NCBI RefSeq assembly: GCF_030704535.1
Contig: NC_081813.1
Location: 4,859,001 to 4,923,000 of the forward strand
Reading direction: 5' to 3'
Source of the DNA: Vitis vinifera
Lineage: Eukaryota > Streptophyta > Magnoliopsida > Vitales > Vitaceae
DNA: 64,000 nt
Below are positions 10,808 through 23,296 of the stretch, one piece after another (position 1 is the stretch's first letter; every line of letters begins with the position of its first letter). The position numbers and the translations under genes were made by a program. The notes under the pieces were generated by a model. It did no database searches. It was given only the letters and a program-made list of their open reading frames with translations, and was not told where the DNA came from.

Positions 10808-13558
10808 TTAATTTGATACCAGCTGTGCCTGCATATCATCGTCTATGTTGCCAGTTTCAGACTCCTCTGCAAAATATGCTTCAGCTTCGTGGACTTGGAA
10901 GTATGGAGTAAAACAGTCCTTGATGGTTTCATCTTTCCACTTCAACCGATTCCACCAATTTGTCCCTCCTTTAATTTTCTTAAGATTGTTGTTCGAAGTG
11001 TTGGAATCAAATGGGAGGCTCCTTAAGCTTTTGCAATCATACACCTTGATGATTTCAAGAGAGGGAAAGAGCAGAGGATGCTGGTAGATGCTCTTCAATC
11101 TTGGCAGTTTATTGAGCTTGAGGCATTTGAGCCTTGAGAATATGTCCGATTTTTCCACAATTTCATAAGCTCCATGATCATGGTGTAGTACTAGTTCTAT
11201 TGATTTACAATTTTCAACATAAAGTACTTCTAGACATGAAGCATAAACAACCCACGTTAAGTCTAACAATTTTGAACAATTTTGTATTGTTATGTAACAA
11301 AGGCTGTAAAAGTATTGCTCCCTTGCAACATTGTAGTTCGAGAGACCAGTAACATCATTTTGTGTCATTTCTCTTTCCATACTTATTTTCACATCATCGC
11401 AATGGCGTACTTCAAGCTCCTGCAAATGCTCCATTCTTTTTAAAAATGAAGATGATAGTTCAAGTGTCATTACATCCCCCCATTTATGTAACAGTAGATC
11501 GCTTATACACCTCTGTAATTTGTGGCTTCTCTTTAATTTGTTCAATGAAAGAGCACTAGATATGGTGATTCGTATCTCACTGATGTCATTCAAGGACTCC
11601 AACTCCTCAAGCAAGGTTTCAACTCCACTGAAAATATTGGTATTCCACATGCTGAACAACTTTAAAGATGTGAGATTTGATATGAGGTCTTGTGGGATAG
11701 TTTCAAGGGATTGCAAATGATCCAGACGCAGAATCATCAAATTTTTCAAATTTTTTAGCTCAATGGGCAACTCTCTTATTCTTGTGGATGTCAAATTAAG
11801 ATATCTCAAGTCATTCAATTCACCAATACTAGTAGGTAACTCACTTAAATTATAATTGGCTGACAAATCCAAAACTCTTATTAGAGGCATGAATTGAAAG
11901 AATCTACTTGGAAATTTCGTTAACTTAAGACATCTGTCCACAAATAGAGTCTTGAGATTGGGACACATCAATGTTTCAAGGAACTCAACATTCTGATCCC
12001 ATAATGACATCTTCTCCGTTTTTTTTAATTTTGATATTTCTTGAGCTTCCTTCAGTCTAGAAAGATTATTGTATACTAAAATTTTGTTCTTTTCCTTCCC
12101 ACATTCACAATATAACCACAAAGCCATGTCGTGGATCACATCATGCATCTTAACCCTTTGTTCTTTTGAGCCGCAACCCTCCAATAAACATGCATGCTTT
12201 AATTTTTTAATAATTTCATGCCCTTGATTACGCGCTTCATGTATGTCATGAGCTTCGCCCAAAAATCCCTCTCCTATCCAATATTCTATAAGGTTTTCAT
12301 TATAAATCTCCCGATCTTCAGAGAATAAGGACCAATATGTAAAACAAGATTTGATGAAATTATCAGATAATCTATCATAACTGACTTTTAATCTATGAAA
12401 CAATTCATCTTCCATACCCGAAATTTCAGCTGGAAATTTGCCCAAATCTTGTATTACCTTGTCCCAATTTGAGGGATCTTTCTCACCTGCCAAAGCTCGC
12501 CCAAGAGTAATCAAAGCCAGAGGTAAACCGTTGCACTCTTCAGCAACAATCTTTGCAAGCCTCGGTATATGTGGATTAGACTTTAATGTTTCTTCTCCTA
12601 CCTTCTTCTGAAACAAAGTCCAAGCCGCTTCTAATGACAAACACTCCACTTTTATACTCTCCTGAGCTTGCATTTGGCGGCACATATCCTGTGAGCGGGT
12701 TGTGAAAACTATCTTCGACTTATTTTGAGCATCGGGATGGGGGACCCCCATTTCTAGGAGATCGAGTCGCTCCCAGATGTCATCCAACAGCAACACGAAC
12801 TTCTTTGTTTTCAGAACTCTGGATATTTCTGCAGCCTTATGCTCCTTAGTGCTTTTAATTTCCCATATATCACGTGGGATTTGTAATTTATTCCAAATAA
12901 CTTCCTGAATTTTTTCAATGTTGGGCGGTTTTGACACCACATCCCAAATCACAACATCAAAATCGCTGGATGTAGTGAGGAAGTCATTGTTGATTTTCTT
13001 CAAGAGGGTGGTTTTGCCCACACCTCCCATTCCATATAATCCCATAATTCCCACTTGTGGATCTTTGAGAAACCCACAGATTCTGTCGTACGCCAATTCT
13101 GAGCCCACAGTCTCCTCCATGGGCAGTTCATCTACTAGAGGACGAGGCAGCATCTCGGCTACAACATCGAAATGTCCTCTGCCCATTTGATCAGATACAG
13201 CAACCAGCTTTTCGCTTACTGCCTTCCCAATCTTGTAGCTAGACCAACAATTCCTGGGACAGCATCTGAGACATCTCTTCTGGATTTCTTGATCACCTCT
13301 TCGCAGAATTTCGTTAACTTCTTCCACCATTTCTTCTACTCTACGGATCCAGCCACCCACTTCCTTTCTGCGCCTCATCTGTCGTTGCTCTTCACCTTCA
13401 ACCCTTGCCGTCACATCTTCATACAAGTTGTTGAGCTCCTCCATTTTCTGGCTCAAGGCTCGGAGATTTTTTTTCAGATCACGAATGTAGAGCGTATGCC
13501 TGGAGGTGTGATCATAGAAACAGGGGATCAGACCCGCGATTGAGTTGAGGAACTCCAT
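10808..13558 (-). CDS. CC-NBS-LRR disease resistance protein (RPS5/SUMM2-like), intact
   Basis: Intracellular immune receptor of the CNL class; a single-exon, 916-residue protein. I start at the ATG at 13558 (MEFLNSIAGL), typical for this clade; the frame is open 79 codons further upstream to 13795, but that extension has no family resemblance. A coiled-coil N-terminus spans about 25-100. Then P-loop GMGGVGKTT (176-184), kinase-2 KKFVLLLDDIW (252-262), RNBS-B KIVFTTRS (282-289), GLPLAL (344-349), RNBS-D region CFTYWSLFSED (405-415) and MHD at 471-473 (MHDVIHDMA). A leucine-rich repeat domain runs from about 510 to the C-terminus. All nucleotide-switch motifs look intact. The N-terminal residues are MEFLN rather than MGxxxS, so N-myristoylation as in RPS5 is not predicted. 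A degraded duplicate lies 7 kb away. Confidence 0.93.
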   Translation of the reverse strand: MEFLNSIAGLIPCFYDHTSRHTLYIRDLKKNLRALSQKMEELNNLYEDVTARVEGEEQRQMRRRKEVGGWIRRVEEMVEEVNEILRRGDQEIQKRCLRCCPRNCWSSYKIGKAVSEKLVAVSDQMGRGHFDVVAEMLPRPLVDELPMEETVGSELAYDRICGFLKDPQVGIMGLYGMGGVGKTTLLKKINNDFLTTSSDFDVVIWDVVSKPPNIEKIQEVIWNKLQIPRDIWEIKSTKEHKAAEISRVLKTKKFVLLLDDIWERLDLLEMGVPHPDAQNKSKIVFTTRSQDMCRQMQAQESIKVECLSLEAAWTLFQKKVGEETLKSNPHIPRLAKIVAEECNGLPLALITLGRALAGEKDPSNWDKVIQDLGKFPAEISGMEDELFHRLKVSYDRLSDNFIKSCFTYWSLFSEDREIYNENLIEYWIGEGFLGEAHDIHEARNQGHEIIKKLKHACLLEGCGSKEQRVKMHDVIHDMALWLYCECGKEKNKILVYNNLSRLKEAQEISKLKKTEKMSLWDQNVEFLETLMCPNLKTLFVDRCLKLTKFPSRFFQFMPLIRVLDLSANYNLSELPTSIGELNDLRYLNLTSTRIRELPIELKNLKNLMILRLDHLQSLETIPQDLISNLTSLKLFSMWNTNIFSGVETLLEELESLNDISEIRITISSALSLNKLKRSHKLQRCISDLLLHKWGDVMTLELSSSFLKRMEHLQELEVRHCDDVKISMEREMTQNDVTGLSNYNVAREQYFYSLCYITIQNCSKLLDLTWVVYASCLEVLYVENCKSIELVLHHDHGAYEIVEKSDIFSRLKCLKLNKLPRLKSIYQHPLLFPSLEIIKVYDCKSLRSLPFDSNTSNNNLKKIKGGTNWWNRLKWKDETIKDCFTPYFQVHEAEAYFAEESETGNIDDDMQAQLVSN

Positions 13559-15470
13559 AGCTTTCGGGAAATCAAAGGAAAAAAAGGACTGAAGTTGAGC
13601 CAAAGATAAAAGAAAGAGGGGATAGTTCGCCGTATATGGAGCAGATGAATCACTGCCCTTGTCAATCAAAAACCCCGGAGTTAAAACTTCAGTATAGGTA
13701 GCTATGCCACCACCTGCAAATATATTTTTGGAAGCATCAAGTGGGCTCTCATTATAATATTCAAAGATCTTTGGGAGAAGCAAAATTTGGTCCATCCAGC
13801 GATGATAATGCCATTGTTAATTTTATTTTACCCATTAACCAAGGGTCCACCACTTGGTAACTTTCTACTCTCTTCCCTCTTGATTCCAAGCTTTCTGTTG
13901 TATATGAATATCCTTAGTGGTGGTTTGCTTTTGTATTATAATAGGGGTGGGTATTTCAAGGTTGCCTAGGCCCATTGGATGGATTTGAAAAGTATAATTA
14001 AATCAAGGGTAGATTTGGGATTTTATTTTAAGACATATGGTCCATTTGATATTGTCTTTAAAAAGCACTTCCAGCTTAAAAAATATTTTTGAAGAAAAAT
14101 CAAGTATTTAATAATATTTAATATGTTATTCTCTCAAAATCATTTTTTTTTAAAATACTTTCATTATTTTTAAAAAAAAATCATTTTGTGCAACGAGTTT
14201 TCAAATACAATATTTTGAAAATCTTATTAATTAGTTATTGAATTGAAAAATTATTGCATTAGACTTTTTTAATTGTACTTATGGTTAAGTAATTGAAACA
14301 TGATATCCGCATGTCAATATGCTTATATAATTAATATATTATTAAAATTTAAAATGATATATGAAGTTAAAATTATATAAATAATTAAGATACTAAACAA
14401 TGATACTTTTTTTTCCTTTTATTTTTTATATCTTTTAACATTATTTCTCATTTATTTACTTAGACTTCTATATATTTATGCCTTTTTTCTTTATAGGGAT
14501 TGGTTTATGATGATCATACTTTGTTTTATACTAATTTGTGTAAAGTTTTTATTTTAGATTTAATTAAAATTTATTAATTAAATATGAATAATAACAAAAA
14601 CTTGTAATTTTATTATTTAATATATTAATATTTCCAGTTTTACTAATATATATATATAACTAATATAATAATATATGCAATAAAATTTTTGTTATTTAAT
14701 GTTATACTCATTATTTTAGTGTTTATATTATTATAATCATATAAAGACTTTTGTTCATGTTTATCTTAGAATTGAAGGTGGATAAATATAAAAATAAGAT
14801 TGAATTAGTACGATTTGCTATCTAATTAGTCAAATTAGATGCTCCAATCTCATTCTCAAAACATTGTTCAAATGTGCTAAATTATCTTAAATATAAAAAT
14901 TAGATATAAAATTATATTTATAATAATAAATAATAAATATTGTGTTTGAATTACAACAATAAATGCATTATATTCGAATTTTAAACTATGCTCAATAGTT
15001 TATTTTTTTAATTCTCTACTTAATAATTTTAGTTTTCGAATTTAATTAAAAAATTTTATATATAAGATTTCACTTTCAAATAATACCGACTAATTATAAT
15101 TTTATCCTCGCGAAATTGATGGTAGCTCATTCTTCAATAAGAACAATAGTTAGGCAATGCAAATCCGTCTCATAAATTATAATTAATAATTTAAAGATAA
15201 TATATGAATGCTAGCAACTTATGTTTATAAAGAATAGTAGGGGAATTAGAAGTTTTTTTTATCAGTCAAATAGAATTAATGGTTGTAACCTTTTATAACA
15301 TCTAAATCAATCATACAAGACCACTTGATTATATATTTTTATTCTAAAAATATATATAAAATAAGGTAAAACAACATATTAACAACAAATTTTGTTAGCA
15401 AGCTTGAAAATGGAGCCAACAATACCCTCATTCAATTTCCCAACATAAAAATTAATTTAAAATCAGAAAA
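13559..15470. repeat. Upstream flank of the intact NLR, part of a tandem duplication
   Basis: The NLR promoter side. Blocks here recur beside the second copy: 13725-13760 (GCATCAAGTGGGCTCT) matches 21690-21706, and 15130-15470 matches 22660-22990 (for example ACATCTAAATCAATCATACA and AAAATGGAGCCAAC). The duplicated unit is therefore about 10.8-15.47 kb and 17.63-22.99 kb. No other gene is visible; 14036-15130 is very AT-rich. Confidence 0.7.
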
Positions 15471-17221
15471 TATAATATATATATATATATTGAAAGAATA
15501 TTTTTCTTGATTGAGCTAAAACTTGAGTAACATGGGTAAAATGGGAAAAGTTTGAGGATACCACAGACAAGGGACAAAAATTTAGCCAAAGAGGAAAAGG
15601 GATGAGGGTTTGCAAGAAAGAGAGAAGAGAGTGGGGTTTGGTAATCCAAAGGGACTGAGTCCGGGGTCAAGTCAACCTGATGCAATACCCCACCACAAGA
15701 TTTTTCAAGGGAGAAAGTTGGCTGAATGATGTGTAAAGATGGGTGACCAAATTATTGTGTCCCCCACAAAATTCTGTCAATAATTCAATGTATAGGCCCC
15801 ACCATTTCTTTAATTTCTCCCTTCTTGACAAAGATGCGTATTGATGCCCCTTGAGTCTTGGCTCCAGGCCCTGTCTCCATGGTTTTATGCTTGCCTTCAT
15901 TACCACTATATCATGCTGAAAATCATTATGATACCTACATGAAAGTATTGAATTGCATTTTTCAATGATATATAGAATTATATTTTTTTTCAATAGTAAA
16001 TAATAAATAAAGCGCTTAAATTTGGATATCAATGATTTGATCAATTGGTTTTCAATAGTAAATTCTCTTTGAATAAATTTCAAAAGAAAAAAAACACCTT
16101 ATTTTTTCAAACTTATTAAAATAAAATTCTCTCTGAATAAATTTAAATAAAAAAAATCCTCTCTTATCATTTTTTTATTTTTTATTTTTTAAATATCAAA
16201 ATTATCCTTAATAAAATATATGGTATTCTTTTATGTATGAATTTTCATATTTTAAATACTTTTATACTGAAATTAAAATTTTTAAAAAATGGAAAGGTCA
16301 TCAAAGGTCCGAGTAAACTTATCCTCGCATTAAAGAAAAAATTATTTGCAAAAATAATTTAAAATATTATAAAATTTGAATTTTTTTTTTAAAAAAAAGT
16401 TAGGAAGGATGGTTTGTCGAAGGTGAGTCAAAGGCCTAGCCTTTCCCTCGGCTTCCTTCTTCTCTAAACCTTCAACTATAATAAACCCACAAAACCTTCA
16501 TCCCTCCCTTCAAATCTAAAACATCTTCAAGTTTTCTCTATAAATACACATTTTTGCTCACAATCTCATTTTGAACAATATTTTTATTTTTATATAAACA
16601 AAAATCAAACTTTTACAATTTTTTCATACTCATTTTTCCAATCCAAATAATCAACTAAGTAATCTCTTAACAATGTTTTAAAAAATCATTACAAGGAGTA
16701 TTTATAATTAATAATATTCTCAGATTCCAAAATTGTTTCTTTTCACATTATTATGAATGTTGGAATTTATTTATTCTTCTTGGTTATTAAAGAACTTAGG
16801 AGTTTTCAAAATATGAAATTTCATTATTAAAAAAATAGAAGATATTTTATTTAGGGTAATTTTGACATTAAAAAAAAAAAAAGAGAAAGCCTTTGTCCGT
16901 TAAAAAAAAAAATTAATTTGAAGAGAATATTATTATGATAAACTTATAAAAGTAAGGTTTTTTTTAGAAAAAATAAATAATAAGAATGTTCACCTAAACA
17001 TAATTTTATCCTTGTATAATTATGACTCAATTTTGGAAGCCTTTCATGCTAACGTCAATTAAGATGTGTGGGGCCTAATTATTATCCTAATGGTGATTGC
17101 CTTGACATAAATTCACCCTATGTAGAGATAGCATATAGATCAACCTTTACAATAAAGTCAACGTGGGGATTAGAAGGAGGGGTGGTAAACCCTTCTCCCG
17201 GGGGTTAAAAATGGCAGAACC
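15471..17221. other. AT-rich spacer between the two NLR copies
   Basis: No gene recognised. A TATA-like CTCTATAAATACACA at about 16538-16552 follows a CT-rich stretch and could be the promoter of a decayed element or LTR, but no coding sequence follows. Short frames at 15452-16083 have no domain. Confidence 0.35.
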
Positions 17222-17578
17222 TGTTAGACGAAATTTTGTATGTAAGGGAATTTTAAGTTAGGTTATGTTAAGGATTTTATACATGTAATTTGGTTATCCT
17301 AATTATGTTATGTTTAAGGTAGCCAACTTGGTTAGATCAATATATTAAGAGGGATAAAAAACAAAAAATGCAGAGAGAAAAACCTACAAGGTTGAGGCGT
17401 TTTGTGATTCTCTTGTAATCTTCATTTCGTCCTAGTGAAAATCTATAGCAGTTGCAAGTGGATGTAGCTCTCACATTGAGAATGAATTACTATAAATCTC
17501 ATGTGTTCTTGTGTTTTATTTTTTGCATTCATTTATTGTCACTTTCAAAAATAGAATTATGATGTTTTAATCCTAACA
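17222..17578 (+). mobile_element. Probable solo copia-type LTR
   Basis: About 357 bases starting TGTTAG and ending CTAACA. It carries a typical copia R/U5-like run: GAGAAAAACCTACAAGG, GTGGATGTAGCTCTCA, ATGAATTACTATAAATCTC and GTGTTCTTGTGTTTTA. No internal region or partner LTR is nearby. A clean 5-bp target duplication is not seen, and 17538-17562 is partly repeated at 17606-17630, so the right boundary may be rearranged. Confidence 0.5.
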
Positions 17579-19541
17579 ACGTTTGCAATTATGACATGAT
17601 TTTGTCAGCTTCAAAAATAGAATTATGAATTACTAGAAATTAATTTGATACCAGTTGTGCCTGCATATCATTGTCTATGTTGTCAGTTTCAGACTCCTCT
17701 GCAAAATATGCTTCAGCTTCGTGGACTTGGAAGTATGGAGTAAAACAGTCCTTGATGGTTTCATCTTTCCACCTCAACCGATTCCACCAATTTGTCCCCC
17801 CTTTAATTTTCTTAAGATTGTTGTTCAAAGTGTTGGAATCAAATGGGAGGCTCCTTAAGCTTTTGCAATCATACACCTTGATGATTTCAAGAGAGGGAAA
17901 GAGCAGAGGATGCTGGTAGATGCTCTTCAATCTTGGCAGTCTATTGAGCTTGAGGCATTTGAGCCTTGAGAATATGTCCGATTTTTCCACAATTTCATAA
18001 GCTCCATGATCATGGTGTAGTACTAGTTCTATTGATTCACAATCTTCAACAGAAAGTACTTCTAGACATGAAGCATAAACAACCCATGTTAAGTCTAACA
18101 ATTTTGAACAATTTTGTATTGTTATGTAACGAAGGCTGTAAAAGTATTGCTCCCTTGCAACGTTGTAGTTCAAGAGACCAATAACATCATTTTGTATCAT
18201 TTCTCTTTCCATACTTATTTTCACATCATCGCAATCGTGTACTTGAAGCGCTCCTAAATGCTCCATTCTTTTTAAAAATGAAGATGATAGTTCAAGTGAG
18301 ATTACATCCCCCCAATTATGTAACCCTAGATCGCTTATACATCTCTATAATTTGTGGCTTCTCTTTAATCTGTTCAATGAAAGAGCACTAGATATGCTGA
18401 TTCGTATATGATTGATGTCATTCAAGGACTCCAACTCCTCAAGCAAGGTTTCAACTCTACTTAAAATATTGGTATTCCACAGGCTGAACAACTTTAAAGA
18501 TATGAGATTTGATATCAAGTCTTGTGGGATAGTTACAGGGGATTGCATAGAATTCAAATGCAAAATCATCAAATTTTTCAAATTTTTTAGCTCAATGGGC
18601 AACTCTCTTATTCTTGTGGATGACAAATTAAGATATCTCAAGTCATTCAATTCACCAATCCCAATAGGTAACTCACTTAAATTATCATTGCATGCCAAAT
18701 TCAAAACTCTAATTAGAGGCATAAATTGAAAGAATCCACTCGAAAATTTCGTCAACTGATGACATCTCCTCACAAATAAAGTCTTGAGATTGGGACACAT
18801 CAATGTTTCAGGGAACTTCTCAAGATTCTGATCCCATAATGACATCTTCTCCGTCTCTTTAAGTTCTGAAATTTTTGCAGCTTCCTTCAACCTAAAAACA
18901 TCATTGTACACTAAAATTTTGTTCTTTTCCTTCCCACATTCACCATATAACCATAAAGCCATATCGTGGATCACATCATGCATCACAACCCATTTTTCTC
19001 TTAAACTGTAACTCTCCACTAAACATGCATGCTTTAGCTTTTTAACAATTTTATGCCCTTGATTGCGCACTTCGTATATGTCATGAACTTCACCCAAAAG
19101 TCCCTCTCCAATCCACTGCTCTATAAGGGTTTCAATACGAATCACCACATCTTCAGAGAATAAGGAACAATGTATAAAACAAGATTTGATGGCATTGTCA
19201 GACAATCTATCATAACTGACTTTTAATTTATTAAACAATTCATCTTCCATACCTGAAATTTCAGTTGGAAATTTGCTCAAATCTTGTATTACCTTGTCCC
19301 AATTTGAGGGATCTTTCTCACCCACCATGGCTCGCCCAACAGTAACCAAAGCGAGAGGTAAACCTTTGCACTCTTTAGCAACAATCTTTGCAAGCCTCAG
19401 TATATGTGGATGAGACTTTAATGTTTCTTCTCCTACCTTCTTCTGAAACAAAGTCCAAGCTGCTTCTAATGACAAACACTCCACTTTTATACTCTCCTGA
19501 GCTTGCATTTGGCGGCACACATCCTGTGAGCGGGTTGTGAA

Positions 19542-20588
19542 CAAGGAGGAAAATGTCTGGATATATCGGCGATATATCGTGTATCGGGAGGGGTCGACAC
19601 AATATTTCGTGAAGAAAAATCGGAGGGGAGATATTTCCGTAAATATCGCCAAAATATCGGTGATATATCGATTCGGAGAGATATATCGGAGATATTTTGA
19701 AAAAATCTCCTCTGGTGGCAAAATATCGGTGATATATCGCTGATTTTTGGTGATATTTCCCCTCCTTCATGCAACGTGATCTGACGGCCTAGATCACGCT
19801 CGTGTTGATCCGACGGCCTAGATCACGCTCGTGTTGATCCGACGGCCTAGATGCGATTCCAATGGTAATATGGCGATCCAACGGCCAGATTGCTCCCAAT
19901 TTTTTATCCAACGGTCAAAATTGATTTTTAACAGTAAATTAATGTTCCAACGGCTATTTTGGCCCAAATTTATTTTATAAATAACCCAAATTTTATCTAT
20001 TTTTACTTTCATTCTTTAATGCTATTTTTACATTCAATTGTAATTAATTTTTATATTTTTATTGAATTAACTTAGGTTAATTTGATTATTTAATTATAAA
20101 TTGATATGTTTATTTTAAATGATTATTTATGCTTTATTTTCACATTTAGAATTAAATTAAACTAGTTAACTTAGCTAAATTATTTAATTAATTTAATTAA
20201 TATGAACTAGTATATTTTGAATATGAAATATTTTTATTTAATGAATTTAATGTGTACAAATTATTGATATTTAATTAAATGAAATATTTTATGTGACTTT
20301 ATAATGAGAACAATTACAAAATTAACATTTCTTATAGATCGATATGATATAATTACATCTAATATTGCAAATTATATCATATATATATATCAAAATTTTC
20401 AATAAAACAATTTTAAAATGTCCATTATACTTCTAATTATATTATTATGGGGTTTTCCTTACATTTTCATGAGTTTTTAATAATTTTAAGCCTACCGTTT
20501 TTTTTTTCCAGAATATCCACCGATATATCTCCGATATACCCATAAAATCGAAATACCGATATATCCGTGATTACCGATATTTTCATCA
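19542..20588. mobile_element. hAT-like non-autonomous element inside the second NLR
   Basis: The interruption is exact by comparison with the intact copy. The target TTGTGAA is present on both sides (19535-19541 and 20589-20595). Ends are CAAGGAGGAAAATGTCTGG at the left and, read inward from the right, CAATGATGAAAATATCGG. Pairing these would move the right end to 20591 and leave a 4-bp duplication, so the exact boundary is ambiguous. An 8-bp hAT duplication with one mismatch also fits. Both subterminal regions are packed with ATATCGG/CGATATATCG motifs. Inside are a three-copy 29-bp tandem repeat and ATCCAACGGTCAAA-type sequence such as precedes hAT transposase genes, but no transposase. Confidence 0.8.
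19778..19855 (+). repeat. 29-bp tandem repeat, nearly three copies
   Basis: Units start at 19778, 19807 and 19836. Each begins GATCYGACGGCCTAGAT; the third is truncated after GATGCG. It lies within the hAT-like insert just before further CCAACGG motifs. Confidence 0.85.
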
Positions 20589-21444
20589 TTGTGAAAACTA
20601 TCTTGGACTTATTTTGAGCATCGGGATGGGGGACCCCCATTTCTAGGAGATCGAGTCGCTCCCTGATGTCATCCAACAGCAACACGAACTTCTTTGTTTT
20701 CAAAACTCTCAATATTTTGGCAGCCTTCTCCTTAGTGCTTCTACATTCCCATCCATCACGTGAGAGTTGTAATTTATTCCAAAGAACTTTGTGAATTTTT
20801 TCAACGTTGGACGGTTTCGACACCACATCCCAAATCACAACATCAAAATCGCTGGATGTAGGGAGGAAGTTATTGTGGATTTTCTTCAAGAGGGTGGTTT
20901 TGCCCACACCGCCCATTCCATATAATCCCATAATTCCCACTTGTGGATCTTTGAGAAACCCACAGATTCTGCCATACGCCAATTCTGAGCCCACAGTCTC
21001 CTCCATGGGCAGTTCATCTACTAGAGGACGAGGAAGCATCTCGGCTACAACATCGAAATGTCCTTTGCCGATTTGACCAGATACAGCAACCAGCTTTTCT
21101 CTTACTGCCTTCCCAATCTTGTAGCTAGACCAACAATTCCTGGGACAGCATCCGAGACATCTCTTCTGGATTTCTTGATCACCCTTTTGCAGAATTTCTT
21201 GAACTTCTGTCACCATGACTTCTACTTCACAGATCCAGCCACCCACTTCCTTTCTGCGCATCATCTGTCGTTGCTCTGCACCTTCAACCCTTGCCTTCAC
21301 ATCTTCATACAAGTTGTTGAGCTCCACCGTTTCCTTGCTCAAGGCTTGGAGATTTTTTTTCAGATCACGAATGTAGACCGTATGCTTGGAGGTGTGATCA
21401 TAGAAGCAGGGGATCAGACCCACAATTGAGCTCAGGAACTCCAT

Positions 21445-22990
21445 GGCTTTCCGGAAGTAACAGAAAAAAGGATTAGAATTCAGCCGAAGATGGAACAAAG
21501 AAGAAAGATGAATCACAGCACTGCATTTTGTAAATTTGAAAAGTCCAGAGTTGAAACTTGAAGAAGATGGGAGACAGGCCATCACCAACAAAATAAAATA
21601 ATTTTCCTAAATTAACATCAAGTGGATTTTTAATATTGTATAGATTAATCGACTGACAGATGGAGACCACCTGCAAAAATATTTTTCTAAGCATCAAGTG
21701 GGCTCTAATTATAACGACTCTTGCAGTAAAACAAAAATGATATCTTAAAATATGATTTCTAGTAGAATATGATATTTTTAAATATATATATATTATGAAT
21801 ATGATATTCTAATATTATATATTGAGATATATTATATTATATTATATTTATAAATTGAATAAAAATAATATGATATATATTATTTTTTATGAAAATAAAA
21901 ATTATATTATATTTCAATATTTTTTATTTAAAAAAATGAAATTTCTTTTATGTTTAAAAATAGTAATGATTAAAATATTTAAATTTTATAAATAAAAAAT
22001 GTTTATATTATGTTATTTAATATATAAAAGTAATCTATATATCATATATTAATATTATTTATAAATATTTTTTTAGTTTTTCTTTTTTAACTATAAATTT
22101 AATTTTATAATAAAAAATTATTTTACAAAATAAATATATAAAAAAATAGATAAAAAATAAATTTATAATATATGAAATATTCATTTCTCATATCTTAATA
22201 TGAGATTAACATATTTTATATATAAGAGATAAAAATAAAAAATAAATAAATATATAAAAAAAAATGGGTAATATATCTCATCACTTATCATATCATATAT
22301 TTGGTTAAACATAAGATATAATAAGTAATGGAATAATTTATTATATCTCATCATCAACTAAAATGGGACATGATATAATATATTTTCTCTTATTATATTA
22401 TATATTATATTCGGCCAACCAAACATAGCCTAAAGGAATACGTTTAGTAAAGAGTGATCAATTATAACCTCGAATCATTAGCATTCTTAATTAATAAACA
22501 TTATGTCTGAAAACAATATAAAAATCGAACTTACAACAAAAACTAATGCAACTAGCTAGTATTCAAAGCTAGCTACTAAGAATTTCAATTCAACAACAAA
22601 GCAAACTAAAAACTTCCAATATAAACAAGTACCTTGTCAATAAATACTTCTTCATTTACCCAAGAATTGTGGTTCAACTTAGATAAAATTATAATTAATA
22701 ACTTTAGGATAACATATGAATGCTAGTGAATTAAATTAAAGTTTATAAAAAATTGTAGGGCAATTAAAAGTTTTTGTCATTAGTCAAATAGAATTAATGT
22801 TTTGTAACCTTTTCTAACATCTAAATCAATCATACAAGACCTACAAAATATATAAAATAAGATAAAATAACATGTCAACAACAAATTATGTTACCAAAAT
22901 TGAAAATGGAGCCAACTATTCCCTTATTCCATTTCCCAACATAATAATTAATTTAAAGTTAAAAAATATAAAATATCTCTATACAGGTAA
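21445..22990. repeat. Upstream flank of the second NLR copy (duplicate of 13559-15470)
   Basis: Homologous in blocks to the flank of the intact NLR, but more diverged, with an AT-rich insertion-like region at 21740-22440 that has no counterpart in the first flank. No gene is seen. Confidence 0.65.
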
Positions 22991-23296
22991 TTCAATCAAT
23001 TAACCCCAAAGTTAAATTATTTTATTCTGATTCAATTATGATTAATATGTTATCAATGCCATGCACGATATTTCTAATTATACAATTAGATATAGAATTT
23101 AATGTGGAACCCACCTAGAAATCTTTAGGCGTAAAAAACCACAATTGGTCTCTTGACCATTGAATTATCCACTAACTATGAAAAAAAGTTAACACAATTT
23201 TACCTGATCGAATGCTTCCACTTCCTAAAGTTTTATATAAATAGTATTTATACTCTTCTTTCGCTTCCTCAATGCAACACTCACATGCTCCTTAGT

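Larger units (their letters stand above)
17640..21444 (-). pseudogene. Second CC-NBS-LRR copy, split by a transposon and a nonsense codon
   Basis: A tandem duplicate of the NLR at 10808-13558, highly similar along its length. It starts at the ATG at 21444 (MEFLSSIVGL) and keeps the coiled coil and P-loop GMGGVGKTT. Kinase-2 reads LLLDDIRER, where the intact copy has LLLDDIWER, a W to R change. The frame is cut within RNBS-B between KIVFT and TRSQ by an insertion of about 1.05 kb (19542-20588). It resumes at TRSQDVCRQM, keeps GLPLAL and MHDVIHDMA, and runs into the LRRs until a TAG at 18345-18347, where the intact copy has CAG (Gln). After that stop the same frame is open to 17640, ending like the intact gene. 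Two independent lesions therefore disable it; the 3' LRR part shows no frameshift. Confidence 0.92.

Noticed and set aside
13559-13795. 79-residue N-terminal extension of the intact NLR
   Set aside because: The frame is open, but the extension has no family resemblance and the usual start of this clade is at 13558.
21740-22440. Possible matrix-attachment or origin-like AT island
   Set aside because: Extreme AT content alone is common in this window and carries no specific motif.
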